A stretch of 64,000 nucleotides of DNA from JAYRGC01 sp041908065 (GTDB lineage Bacteria > Pseudomonadota > Alphaproteobacteria > UBA9219), in NCBI GenBank assembly GCA_041908065.1, contig JAYRGC010000009.1, positions 1 to 64,000 on the forward strand, given 5' to 3'. The notes beneath the pieces are model-generated. The model saw only the letters and a list, made by a program, of their open reading frames with translations. It was not told the origin of the DNA and made no database searches. Positions 8,586 through 17,034 of the stretch are shown one piece after another. The first letter of the stretch is position 1. Each line of letters begins with the position of its first letter. The position numbers were made by a program, and so were the translations under genes.

Positions 8586-10301
8586 ATGAGAAATCATACG
8601 GAACAGGACAAGGTGTGTTTGGTGCGGAGAACAGTGTCTCCGGCGGAATACGCGCTTGAGGTGGCCAGAATGCGTCTGGCCTTCGCCGCCTTGATGTTCG
8701 TCATCGCCTATGTCGCCATAGCTGGACGTTTGGCGGATTTGACCGTTTTCGGCGACGAAAGAGATACTTCGGTTTTGTCGCAGTCCCAAGAAAGCACGCT
8801 GTCGGCGTCCCGCGCCGACGTGGTGGATCGCAACGGCATGGTGTTGGCGACTTCCGTGCCGATGTATTCCCTGTGCGCCGACACTCGCAGGATAATGGAC
8901 ATGGACGAGGCGGCGAAAAAGCTGCTGACGGTCTTGCCGGATCTCGACCGCAAAAAGCTGGACGCCGATTTGCGCGGCGGCGGGCGGTGCGAGATGATCC
9001 GGCGCAAAGTAACTCCGCAGCAGTATTATGCCATCAACAAATTGGGCATAGCCGGAATGGAGTTCGGGCACGACGAAGGACGAGCATGGCCTGCGGGAAG
9101 GCTGGGCGCGCACATAGTCGGTTTCACCGACGTGGATGGCAACGGCACGGCGGGGGTGGAAAAGGGACAGAATTCGAGGCTTCAGCATCGACATGAACCG
9201 CTAAGGCTGACTATAGACCTGCGGCTGCAGACGGTGCTGCGAACCGAACTGGCGGCTGCGATAAAGGAGTTTTCCGCCGACGGCGGAGCCGGTTTGATCA
9301 TGGACGTGACCAACGGAGAGATATTGGGCATGTCGTCTTTGCCTGATTTCGATCCCCAAGACGCTGGACGGGCAGGCGACGCGTCCAAGTTCAATCGCGC
9401 CGCGTTGGGCGTGTACGAGATGGGCTCTACATTCAAGATATTCAATACCGCGCTGGCTTTGGAATCCGGACAGATTACCCCTTATGACCGCTTTGACACC
9501 GTTAGCGAGTTGAAAGTTGGCGGCAGGACGATACGCGATTTCCATCCGGCGACGCGATGGTTGAACGTGATCGAGATATTCGAGGAGTCTTCGAATATCG
9601 GGTCGGCGAGAATGGCGGATCGCATAGGAGAGGAAGCGCAACGGGCGTTTCTGGAAAAGCTGGGATTGCTGGAAAAGCCCAAGATAGGGTTGCCGGAAAT
9701 GGGCGCGCCGATAGTGCCGTCTTCTACTGCGTGGGGGCAATCGACGACGATGACTGTGGCTTTCGGGCACGGCATCGCCGTCAATTCCGTCCAGCTGGCG
9801 GCGGCGGTCTCTACCGTTATCAACGGCGGCAAGCGGGTTTTTCCGACCGTAGTATTTCCCGAAGATTCTGACGGGGAAGATGAGGCCAAGGTCGAGGAAA
9901 AGCGCGTGGTTTCCCAACGCACTTCCGACCGGATCCGCGCGATGATGCGGCTGGTGATAACTCGCGGCACTGCCAAGGCTGCGGAGGTTCCCGGGTACTT
10001 GATGGGCGGAAAAACCGGAACCGCCGACAAGGCGTCGGCGCGCGGGTATAATGATAAAGCTCGACTTTCGTCGTTCATCGGCGCGTTTCCGATGAACTCT
10101 CCGCGCTATCTGGTGTTCGTGATGCTGGACGACCCTAAGGCCAACGAGAGCACTCACGGCTTCGCCACCGGAGGATGGACTGCGGCTCCGACGGTGGCGC
10201 GGATAGTGGAGAAAATGGCGCCCATGCTGGGCATCGCTCCCATGAGCGAGGCCGAGGGCGCCGCGGCGGAGCGAGGGCTGTTAAAGGCTTTGGGGATGTA
10301 A
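8586..10301 (+). CDS. ftsI: Septal peptidoglycan transpeptidase FtsI (PBP3)
   Basis: FtsI cross-links septal peptidoglycan as the partner of FtsW. The 571-residue protein has a short cytoplasmic N-terminus, one membrane anchor (about residues 36-55), a PBP dimerisation domain beginning at SRADVVDRNG, and a transpeptidase domain with the catalytic serine in GSTFKIF (about residue 280), SSN near 335 and KTGTA near 475. The ATG follows GGGGCGGA. It lies 62 bases after ftsL. Confidence 0.96.
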   Translation: MRNHTEQDKVCLVRRTVSPAEYALEVARMRLAFAALMFVIAYVAIAGRLADLTVFGDERDTSVLSQSQESTLSASRADVVDRNGMVLATSVPMYSLCADTRRIMDMDEAAKKLLTVLPDLDRKKLDADLRGGGRCEMIRRKVTPQQYYAINKLGIAGMEFGHDEGRAWPAGRLGAHIVGFTDVDGNGTAGVEKGQNSRLQHRHEPLRLTIDLRLQTVLRTELAAAIKEFSADGGAGLIMDVTNGEILGMSSLPDFDPQDAGRAGDASKFNRAALGVYEMGSTFKIFNTALALESGQITPYDRFDTVSELKVGGRTIRDFHPATRWLNVIEIFEESSNIGSARMADRIGEEAQRAFLEKLGLLEKPKIGLPEMGAPIVPSSTAWGQSTTMTVAFGHGIAVNSVQLAAAVSTVINGGKRVFPTVVFPEDSDGEDEAKVEEKRVVSQRTSDRIRAMMRLVITRGTAKAAEVPGYLMGGKTGTADKASARGYNDKARLSSFIGAFPMNSPRYLVFVMLDDPKANESTHGFATGGWTAAPTVARIVEKMAPMLGIAPMSEAEGAAAERGLLKALGM

Positions 10302-10374
10302 TACACTGAAAATCACAAGCTCTTGGCCAAATAACTTGAGTGACGGGATTTCCATCACCAGAAGAGGCGCGGCT

Positions 10375-11844
10375 ATGCTTTTTTCACAACTTATTACATC
10401 TTCCGACGTGGTCGTTCTTCGCGGCGGCGATCGCGAGATAACCGGAGTGACTGCGGATTCCCGCGAAGTGAAGCCCGGATATTTGTTTATGGCGATCTCC
10501 GGCTCCGCCCGCGACGGCAAGGATTTCATTCCCGACGCGTTGGCCAAGGGAGCCGTCGCGGTGTTGTTGGAGGAGGGCGGGGCGGTTCCGGAAATACCGG
10601 AAGGCGTAGTAGTGGCCGCAGTCAAGGAATCTCGCGCTGCCGTTTCTTTGATAGCCTCGCGTTTCTGGCCACGCCAACCCGACAACATAGCGGCGGTGAC
10701 CGGAACCAGCGGCAAAACTTCCACCGCCCAGTTCGCGCGCGAGATATGGCAGGCCAACGGGCATCTGTCGGCCAGCGTGGGAACATTAGGTCTGGTGACG
10801 GCTAGGGAAAAGAAATACGGATCGTTGACCACTCCCGACGCCGTGACGTTGCACCGGACGCTTCACGAGGCGGCCTTGGGCGGCGTTACCCATCTGTCGC
10901 TTGAGGCTTCCAGCCACGGTATAGTGTTCCGCCGTCTCGACAACGTGTGGATCAAGGCGGCCGGGTTTACTAATCTGTCGCGGGATCATTTGGATTTCCA
11001 CGGCGACATGGACAGCTATTTCTCCGCTAAGACGGAGCTTTTCTCCCGAGTGATGGCGGAGGGCGGAGCGGCGGTTTTGAACGCCGACATTCCGCAATAC
11101 GAAGCCTTGGAAAAAGCGTGCCGCGATCGCCGTCTTAAGGTCATCAGTTATGGGCGTAACGGGCGCGACATAAGATTGACGGGGCAACGCCATACCGAAA
11201 ACGGGCAGGAGCTGGATTTGGAAGCGATGGGCGGAAAAACGTCCGTGTTTCTTCCGGTAATGGGCGGATTTCAGGCATGGAACGCCATGTGCGCCTTGGG
11301 CATGGCCATCGGATGCGGCGAAGACGCGATGAAATCCGCCAACGCTTTGGCCAAGGTGACGAGCGTGCCCGGGCGGTTGGATCTGGCTGGAACGACCGGA
11401 AACGGCGCGGCGGTGTTCGTCGACTATGCACATAAACCCGGGGCGTTGGAAAACGTGCTTATGGCGTTGCGCCCGCACGTCGAGGCGAGGCGGGGAAAAC
11501 TGCATGTCGCATTCGGATGCGGCGGCAACCGCGATAGCGGCAAGCGTCCGATAATGGGCGAGATAGCGGTTCGTTTGGCCGACAAGGTAGTGGTGACCGA
11601 CGATAATCCTCGCCGCGAGGAGGCGGCGGCCATCAGGCGCGAAGTTATGGCCGGATGCCAAAACAGCTCCAGTGTGCGGGAGATAGGGGATCGAGCCCAA
11701 GCCATCCGCGCCGCCATCGCCGATTTGGGCGCGGGCGACGTTTTGGTTATAGCCGGCAAAGGGCATGAAACCGGACAAATAGTCGGGGACAAGGTTTTGC
11801 CGTTCGACGACATGGAAGTGGCGCGGGATGCTTTGCAATTATAG
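10375..11844 (+). CDS. murE: UDP-MurNAc-L-Ala-D-Glu--meso-diaminopimelate ligase
   Basis: MurE adds the third stem-peptide residue. The 489-residue protein has an N-terminal UDP-binding domain (GVTADSREVKPGYLF), the ATP loop TGTSGKTSTAQF near residue 108, and DDNPRREE near residue 408; the DNPR motif is known to go with meso-diaminopimelate rather than lysine. I chose ATG 10375 because AGAGG lies about eight bases before it; the in-frame TTG at 10336 has no such site. The usual next genes murF and mraY are absent and an unrelated signalling pair follows. Confidence 0.95.
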   Translation: MLFSQLITSSDVVVLRGGDREITGVTADSREVKPGYLFMAISGSARDGKDFIPDALAKGAVAVLLEEGGAVPEIPEGVVVAAVKESRAAVSLIASRFWPRQPDNIAAVTGTSGKTSTAQFAREIWQANGHLSASVGTLGLVTAREKKYGSLTTPDAVTLHRTLHEAALGGVTHLSLEASSHGIVFRRLDNVWIKAAGFTNLSRDHLDFHGDMDSYFSAKTELFSRVMAEGGAAVLNADIPQYEALEKACRDRRLKVISYGRNGRDIRLTGQRHTENGQELDLEAMGGKTSVFLPVMGGFQAWNAMCALGMAIGCGEDAMKSANALAKVTSVPGRLDLAGTTGNGAAVFVDYAHKPGALENVLMALRPHVEARRGKLHVAFGCGGNRDSGKRPIMGEIAVRLADKVVVTDDNPRREEAAAIRREVMAGCQNSSSVREIGDRAQAIRAAIADLGAGDVLVIAGKGHETGQIVGDKVLPFDDMEVARDALQL

Positions 11845-11966
11845 AGGAGTAAAAAGGTATTATTAGCCCCCAATAATGTCCGGTCACTTCGACAAATTAT
11901 TTACCGACTATTAATCATAGGAGAGTACTTCTTCCCCGAAGATTGATCCAGCGATCGGGGGCTTCC

Positions 11967-13103
11967 ATGCGCGTTAAGCAGGTTTTGGTAAGAGACGTTT
12001 CAGGGTTGGTTAACGTAGATGGATTAAGCGAGGTGTCCCCGCAGCTGGTTATGGCGTTCGGCGCTCCGTGCTTTTTCAACGCGCAAATTGCCGCGCAGTT
12101 GCGGCAACAGTTTCCAAAGGCCGTTATTATAGGATGTTCCACCGCCGGAGAAATAGCTCAGACCGCGGTGCATGAAAATACGCTGGTCGTTACGGCGATA
12201 CATTTCGATAATCCGGGATTTATCGCGGAATCCGGGGACATTTCCGACATGGCGGATTCCGAGGACGCCGGAAGAAGGTTGGCGAATAAGCTGAAACGCG
12301 ACGGGCTGCATACTGTTTTGGTATATGCCCCGGGCGTGGACATAAACGGCAGCGCGATGATTCGCGGCATGGCCTCGGCGTTGCCGGCCAATGTTCGCAT
12401 AACCGGCGGATTGGCCGGAGACAATGGGGCGTTCAAGCAAACTTTCACTATGCTCGACGGGGTTGTGTCCGACAGGCAGCTGGTGGCCATCGGCATCCAC
12501 GATCCTAAGATCGCCGTGGGACACGGATCCTTCGGCGGATGGCAGCCGTTCGGTCCGGTGCGTAAGGTCACCAAATGCTCAGGTAACAAGCTGTTTGAGC
12601 TGGATGGCGAACCGGCGTTGGGAGTTTACAAGAAATACTTAGGCGAATACGCGGCGCAGTTGCCGTCATCGGGATTGCTTTTCCCGTTTGAGATGTTGGC
12701 CAGCGATCGCAGCCAAACCGGACTTATTCGCACGCCTTTGGCCATAGACGAGACCGAGGGAAGCCTTACTCTCGCCGGAGAAATAGACGCTAACGGGTAT
12801 TTGCGACTTATGCACGCCAACACCGATGGTCTGATAGACGGAGCGCAAGAATCCGCCAAGCTGGCCGCCTCTTCATGGCGAAGCAATGGCGAAACCTTTG
12901 CCATATTGATCAGTTGTGTGGGCCGGCGTTTGGTCATGGGGAGCCGCGTGGACGAGGAGGTCGAGGCCGTGTCGTCGGTTTTCGGTCCGTCTTGCGGATT
13001 GACTGGATTCTATTCCTATGGCGAGGTAAGCCCGTTCCACGGAACTACCGACTGCAAGTTGCATAACCAGACCATGACGGTCACATGCCTGACGGAAAAA
13101 TGA
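11967..13103 (+). CDS. FIST-domain sensory protein (NosP-like candidate)
   Basis: The 378-residue soluble protein has no signal peptide or membrane segment. The N-terminal half matches the FIST N domain (SPQLVMAFG, AVIIGCSTAGEI, TGGLAGDNGAF) and the C-terminal half the FIST C domain (LGVYKKYLG, LMHANTDGLIDGA, ending GFYSYGEVSPF). FIST proteins are sensory input modules; the NosP subgroup binds haem and senses nitric oxide, and is encoded beside a hybrid kinase. Here too the next gene is a hybrid kinase, overlapping by 19 bases. The ligand cannot be read from sequence. An in-frame TTG at 11943 is an alternative start. Confidence 0.85.
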   Translation: MRVKQVLVRDVSGLVNVDGLSEVSPQLVMAFGAPCFFNAQIAAQLRQQFPKAVIIGCSTAGEIAQTAVHENTLVVTAIHFDNPGFIAESGDISDMADSEDAGRRLANKLKRDGLHTVLVYAPGVDINGSAMIRGMASALPANVRITGGLAGDNGAFKQTFTMLDGVVSDRQLVAIGIHDPKIAVGHGSFGGWQPFGPVRKVTKCSGNKLFELDGEPALGVYKKYLGEYAAQLPSSGLLFPFEMLASDRSQTGLIRTPLAIDETEGSLTLAGEIDANGYLRLMHANTDGLIDGAQESAKLAASSWRSNGETFAILISCVGRRLVMGSRVDEEVEAVSSVFGPSCGLTGFYSYGEVSPFHGTTDCKLHNQTMTVTCLTEK

Positions 13104-15058
13104 TTCCCGGAAAGCTGCTTGGACGCCAGCTCAAGCGCGCCTTCGGCTTCAATATGAGCGACGATCTGGAGAGGTTCCTTTCCGGATTGCCGGATGGCGG
13201 TTTGCGAGAAGGACTGCCGGTGTTTCTGGAGAGCGTGGAAGCGGCATATGGTCAATACGAGCGCGATCTCCAGCTTAGGACGCGGAGCTTGGAGGTTTCT
13301 TCGCAGGAGCTATCCGATCTGAATGAAAAGCTAAGATGCGACGCCGAAACGCAAAGGCAGGCATTGTCCACATTGCGCGGCGCGGTTAACAGCATTCTCG
13401 GCAAAATAGGGATGGCCGCCATATCCGACGACGATCATAACCTTGCGTCGCTTACCAGCATGATGGCTACGTTGGCGATGGATCGCGAGAGCGCGTTGGA
13501 GCAAGCCCGTTCCAATCAGATGGCGGCGGAGGAAGCTTCTCGGGCGAAGAGCCTTTTTCTTGCCAATATGAGCCACGAGATACGCACGCCGCTTAATGGC
13601 GTTCTAGCTACGGCGGAGCTTTTGGAAGATACCGCCCTAGATGTCCGGCAAAAAAAGTTCGTCGACACCATACAGAGCTCGGGAGAGCTGTTGCTGGGAT
13701 TGTTGAACGATATATTGGACATATCCAAGATAGAGGCCGGAAAGCTGGAGATAAACGAAGAACCTTTCGATTTGCGCCGCAATTTTGAAACCATTTTGGA
13801 TCTGTTTTCGTCTTCGGCTCAGACCAAGGGCCTGAAGTTCATCATGGAGATAGCCAAGGATTTGCCCAAGCGCGTCATTTCCGATCCGCACCGTTTGCGT
13901 CAGGTCATGGGCAATCTTTTGAACAATGCCATAAAATACACCGAACGTGGATTCATACATGTGGAGGTGGGAATAAAACGTCGGGATGACTCCGATTTTT
14001 TGTCGTTTCGCGTCACTGATACCGGAAACGGCATATCCAAGGAGAAGCACGCGAGCATATTCGAAAAATTCACGCAAGCCCATAAATCCGAGGTCATCAA
14101 GGGAACAGGACTTGGTTTGGCGATATGCAAATCGTTAGTGGAAATAATGGGGGGAACCATCGGGGTGACTAGCGAACCCGGGTTGGGTTCCACGTTCTGG
14201 TTCGAATTGCCGTTGCGTGCCGCTCCGGCGGAAGAACCCGATAAGGATAACGGTAAGCCGGAGGTCGCCACGGCGGGGCGTTATCGGGTACTTGTCGCCG
14301 AGGACGTGGCCGTCAATCAGATGGTGTTGACGGAGATGTTGGAAGGCATAGGTTGCGTGGTCGATATGGCATCCGACGGTTCTCAGGCGGTGGAAAAAGC
14401 GTCTGAAAACCGCTACGATATCATATTGATGGATTGCAATATGCCGGTGATGGACGGTTACGAGGCGACGCGCAAAATACGCGAGATTTGCGGCGCGCGC
14501 ACGCCCATCGTCGCGGTTTCGGCGCATGTGTTCGCTCAGGAGATACAGTCTTGTCTGGATGCTGGCATGAACGATTTTCTGCCCAAGCCGGTAAAGAAGA
14601 AGGCTCTGGCGGAAATGGTGGCCAAATGGGTGGCGGCGCAGGACGGCGCGAATGACGACGGACGTTCCGTTTCGTCTCCGCCGTTGGCGGGCAAATCCGA
14701 AGTTTCGCACGAGTTTGACGATTCCATACTTGCGGTATGGTATCGCGATATGCCGACCAAGGCCGACAAGCTGGTCGACATGACGCTCGCTAATGCGGCG
14801 GAGCTTAGCGGCGGAGTGGAAAAATCCGTGGCCGATAGGGATGCGGTCGAGTTGGCGCAGAGCGCGCACGCGCTGAAATCGGTGGCCGCGCAGATAGGCG
14901 GAGTTTCCTTCGCGGCGGCGTGCAAGGAATTAGAGATGGCGGGCAAGAAATCCGATTTGTCGGAGGTAGCGGCCATGGTAGAAAGATTCCGCGCGGAGTA
15001 CGCCGCTTTTTGCGCTAGCGTGGAGGCGGCGCGCGGAAAAAAAGGCGCAGCCCCTTAG
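13085..15058 (+). CDS. Cytosolic hybrid histidine kinase (HisKA-HATPase-REC-HPt)
   Basis: This 657-residue multistep phosphorelay kinase has no membrane segment. Residues 1-155 form a mostly helical region with a long coiled coil; the phosphoacceptor His is in SHEIRTPLNG (about 162), the N box is NLLNNAIKYTE, and the G boxes are DTGNGIS and GTGLGLAICKSL. A receiver domain follows from about 399, with the acidic ED pair, phospho-Asp in LMDCNMPVMDG (about 449) and Lys in LPKPVK. A C-terminal HPt has its His in AHALKS (about 594). No sensor domain of its own is visible, so the overlapping FIST gene probably supplies the input. No separate output regulator is adjacent. Confidence 0.93.
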   Translation: MPDGKMIPGKLLGRQLKRAFGFNMSDDLERFLSGLPDGGLREGLPVFLESVEAAYGQYERDLQLRTRSLEVSSQELSDLNEKLRCDAETQRQALSTLRGAVNSILGKIGMAAISDDDHNLASLTSMMATLAMDRESALEQARSNQMAAEEASRAKSLFLANMSHEIRTPLNGVLATAELLEDTALDVRQKKFVDTIQSSGELLLGLLNDILDISKIEAGKLEINEEPFDLRRNFETILDLFSSSAQTKGLKFIMEIAKDLPKRVISDPHRLRQVMGNLLNNAIKYTERGFIHVEVGIKRRDDSDFLSFRVTDTGNGISKEKHASIFEKFTQAHKSEVIKGTGLGLAICKSLVEIMGGTIGVTSEPGLGSTFWFELPLRAAPAEEPDKDNGKPEVATAGRYRVLVAEDVAVNQMVLTEMLEGIGCVVDMASDGSQAVEKASENRYDIILMDCNMPVMDGYEATRKIREICGARTPIVAVSAHVFAQEIQSCLDAGMNDFLPKPVKKKALAEMVAKWVAAQDGANDDGRSVSSPPLAGKSEVSHEFDDSILAVWYRDMPTKADKLVDMTLANAAELSGGVEKSVADRDAVELAQSAHALKSVAAQIGGVSFAAACKELEMAGKKSDLSEVAAMVERFRAEYAAFCASVEAARGKKGAAP

Positions 15059-15090
15059 ATCCTTGTAAACAAGCTCTTAGATATCAGGTG

Positions 15091-15423
15091 TCAAGCCGAG
15101 GCTTGTTCGTAAGCGTCCTGAATTATCACGCGCAGGCGGACGCGTTCGGCCATGCGGTCCTGAAGCGGCTTGGGTAGGTCGGTCATCCGCAGCACGTTCT
15201 TTTTCAACAAGGCCATTATGACGTCTTCGATGGCGCGCGACATGTCGGCGTCGGTGCGGCGCAGTTCGTTCAACGCGCTTTCTATTTTGGCGGGATCCTG
15301 CCCATGCGCCTGCAGAAAGTCGACTATTTCGGGATGGCCGTGAGGCAGGACGACGCTTCCGGGCAAGTTGCGGATACTGACGCGCGATATTTTGCCGTTC
15401 GGGTCGCGCATTACATATGGCAT
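15091..15423 (-). CDS. Small conserved hypothetical protein
   Basis: The 110-residue protein begins MPYVMRDPNGKISRVSIRN, followed by a mostly helical region including ADMSRAIEDVIMALLKKN and LPKPLQDRM. It resembles a small family that databases sometimes label 'tryptophan synthase subunit beta like', a name without functional support; I recall this resemblance and cannot verify it. It has no signal peptide, membrane segment or obvious catalytic motif. It converges on the hybrid kinase gene, with 32 bases between the two ends. Confidence 0.75.
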   Translation of the reverse strand: MPYVMRDPNGKISRVSIRNLPGSVVLPHGHPEIVDFLQAHGQDPAKIESALNELRRTDADMSRAIEDVIMALLKKNVLRMTDLPKPLQDRMAERVRLRVIIQDAYEQASA

Positions 15424-15542
15424 GTGGGCGTCCTCACTGATTTATCTAAGACGCATATCGATAGCATATAGCTCCTATGGCGGGCGAGGGGCAAAACGTG
15501 CTATCTATCGCCCCCGATTTCAATGTCAGCAGGAGGATGGCC

Positions 15543-15887
15543 ATGAAGGATTATAAGCAAGTTGTAGGAGACATATCGGAATATGTCGGCCATCTCCGCA
15601 AGCTGGTTCCCGACGCTTTGGCGGGATTTAACCAGATGGCCAAGGCGGCGAGCCAAGGCGGGGCGTTGGACGAGAAGACCAAGGAACTGATGTTGCTGGG
15701 CATGGGGGTGGCGGCGCGTTGCGACGGCTGCATAGGATTCCATACCAAGGCCTTGGTTCGTCTTAAGGCTTCCCGCGAGGAGGTGGCCGAGGTTTTGGCG
15801 TTGGCCGTCTATATGGGGGGAGGGCCTTCGTTGATGTTCGCTGCAGACGCTCTGCGGGCTTTCGATCAATTCAATCAGCAGCAATGA
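15543..15887 (+). CDS. Carboxymuconolactone decarboxylase / AhpD-like protein
   Basis: The 114-residue protein has the AhpD-like core: a helical segment EKTKELMLLGMGVAARC followed by CDGCIGFHTKAL, a CxxC plus His arrangement seen in alkylhydroperoxidase-type members, which reduce peroxides through a Cys pair. The start at 15543 is fixed by AGGAGG seven bases upstream. The next gene starts 13 bases after its stop, so they likely share a transcript. The substrate is unknown; assignment to the superfamily is firm, peroxidase activity is inference. Confidence 0.88.
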   Translation: MKDYKQVVGDISEYVGHLRKLVPDALAGFNQMAKAASQGGALDEKTKELMLLGMGVAARCDGCIGFHTKALVRLKASREEVAEVLALAVYMGGGPSLMFAADALRAFDQFNQQQ

Positions 15888-15900
15888 CAGGGAGATTTTC

Positions 15901-16275
15901 ATGAAGGGCGACGATCGAAGAGAGGATATGTTCGGGGACGCAATGAAATTGTTTAAGACCCTGGCCGGAGCGGTTTTGGACGCCCGCCATGAGGTCAAGG
16001 ATCGCGCCAGATCCGGCCTTAAAGACATCGGGGGAAGGGCGGGATTCGTTGGACGCGAAGAGTTCGACGTGGCCTTCGATATGCTGTCGCGGATGCGTGA
16101 GTTGCAAGATGACATTAATGAACGCCTATATGCCGTTGAAAAAGCTGTTGGAATCAAGTCCGGCAAAGACTCCACCAAAGGTGTGTATAAAACCATGAAG
16201 ACCAACAAACGGCATTTACCTAACGTTAAACAAGGTAAGCAGGCCAAGAATGCTTCGGCAGCGAAACGTAAGTAG
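15901..16275 (+). CDS. BMFP / UbiK-like accessory protein with basic tail
   Basis: The 124-residue protein matches the small BMFP (UbiK/YqiC) family: an amphipathic N-terminal helix (DAMKLFKTLAGAVLDARHEV), the family signature GFVGREEFDVAFDML near residue 39-53, and a coiled coil to about residue 75. UbiK-type proteins assist ubiquinone synthesis and oligomerise at membranes. Unlike typical members (about 80-100 residues) it carries a Lys-rich C-terminal tail of roughly 35 residues. It follows the AhpD-like gene closely and lies upstream of YbjN and proC, as BMFP genes often do in alphaproteobacteria. Confidence 0.75.
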   Translation: MKGDDRREDMFGDAMKLFKTLAGAVLDARHEVKDRARSGLKDIGGRAGFVGREEFDVAFDMLSRMRELQDDINERLYAVEKAVGIKSGKDSTKGVYKTMKTNKRHLPNVKQGKQAKNASAAKRK

Positions 16276-16343
16276 TTTTATAAATATAAGACAACGCATT
16301 ATGGCTACGATATGATGTTTTGGATTAAATTTTTCCCGTAATA

Positions 16344-16365
16344 CAGTGTGACGTAAAACACACTG
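16344..16365. terminator. Short perfect hairpin after the UbiK-like gene
   Basis: CAGTGTG and CACACTG form a perfect 7-bp stem with an 8-base loop, about 70 bases after the preceding stop. There is no following T-run, so it is only a possible 3' hairpin. Confidence 0.3.
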
Positions 16366-16530
16366 GCGGCGGCGGGGAAATCCGAAGGCGTTTTAGGCAT
16401 TGCGGCGGGGCGCGAATGTCTGTTAGCTCTTGGGGGGCTAAGAGCAGTCAACAAGTCTATGCCGCCACTATCTCGAAACGCCCATGGGGGCTTTTGTGGC
16501 TAGGCGGCGTCAGTCACGCGGGAGCGCATC

Positions 16531-17034
16531 ATGTCGTTCATTTCAGCATGCGAGCCGAACCGGATCAGCAATCCTTTGGATCTGCTGGAAGAGATAGTCG
16601 TCGCCAACGAATGGATGTTCGAACGCGCTGGCGAGGACGAGCTTATCGTAGAGCTGGCCGGACGCTGGTGCCATTATCGCCTCTTTTTCGTTTGGCAGCA
16701 CGAGATAGGCGCGTTGCAGTTCTCGTGCCAGTTCGACATGCGCGTTCCCGACGCCAAGCGCGGTGATGTGAACGATCTGCTGTCTTTATTGAACAACCGC
16801 ATGTGGCTGGGGCATTTCGGGGTGGAGGCGCAAAACTGCTCCCCGATATTCCGCTATACCGTGTTGTCGCGCGCCGACAGACCCCCCAGCTTGGAGTCGC
16901 TGGAAGATCTGGTCGAGATAGCCCTGACCGAATGCGAGCGTTTCTATCCGGCCTTCCAATTCGTCATTTGGGGAGGCAAGCGTCCCTCCGAGGCCATGGC
17001 GGCGGCGATGATCGATACCGTCGGCCAAGCCTGA
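16531..17034 (+). CDS. YbjN-domain protein
   Basis: The 167-residue cytoplasmic protein has the YbjN fold pattern: LLEEIVVANEWMFERAGEDEL at the start, a strand with WCHYRLFFVW, LQFSCQFDMRVP, a helix LLSLLNNRMWLGHF and FRYTVLSR. YbjN proteins resemble secretion chaperones and have been tied to stress and motility phenotypes, but their biochemical role is unknown. GGGAG lies about eight bases before the ATG. The stop overlaps a proC start codon as TGATG, so the two genes are probably translationally coupled. Confidence 0.88.
   Translation: MSFISACEPNRISNPLDLLEEIVVANEWMFERAGEDELIVELAGRWCHYRLFFVWQHEIGALQFSCQFDMRVPDAKRGDVNDLLSLLNNRMWLGHFGVEAQNCSPIFRYTVLSRADRPPSLESLEDLVEIALTECERFYPAFQFVIWGGKRPSEAMAAAMIDTVGQA

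Noticed and set aside
12000..15058. FIST/kinase region considered as a horizontally acquired island
   Set aside because: Composition is similar to its surroundings and no integrase, tRNA or direct repeats border it.
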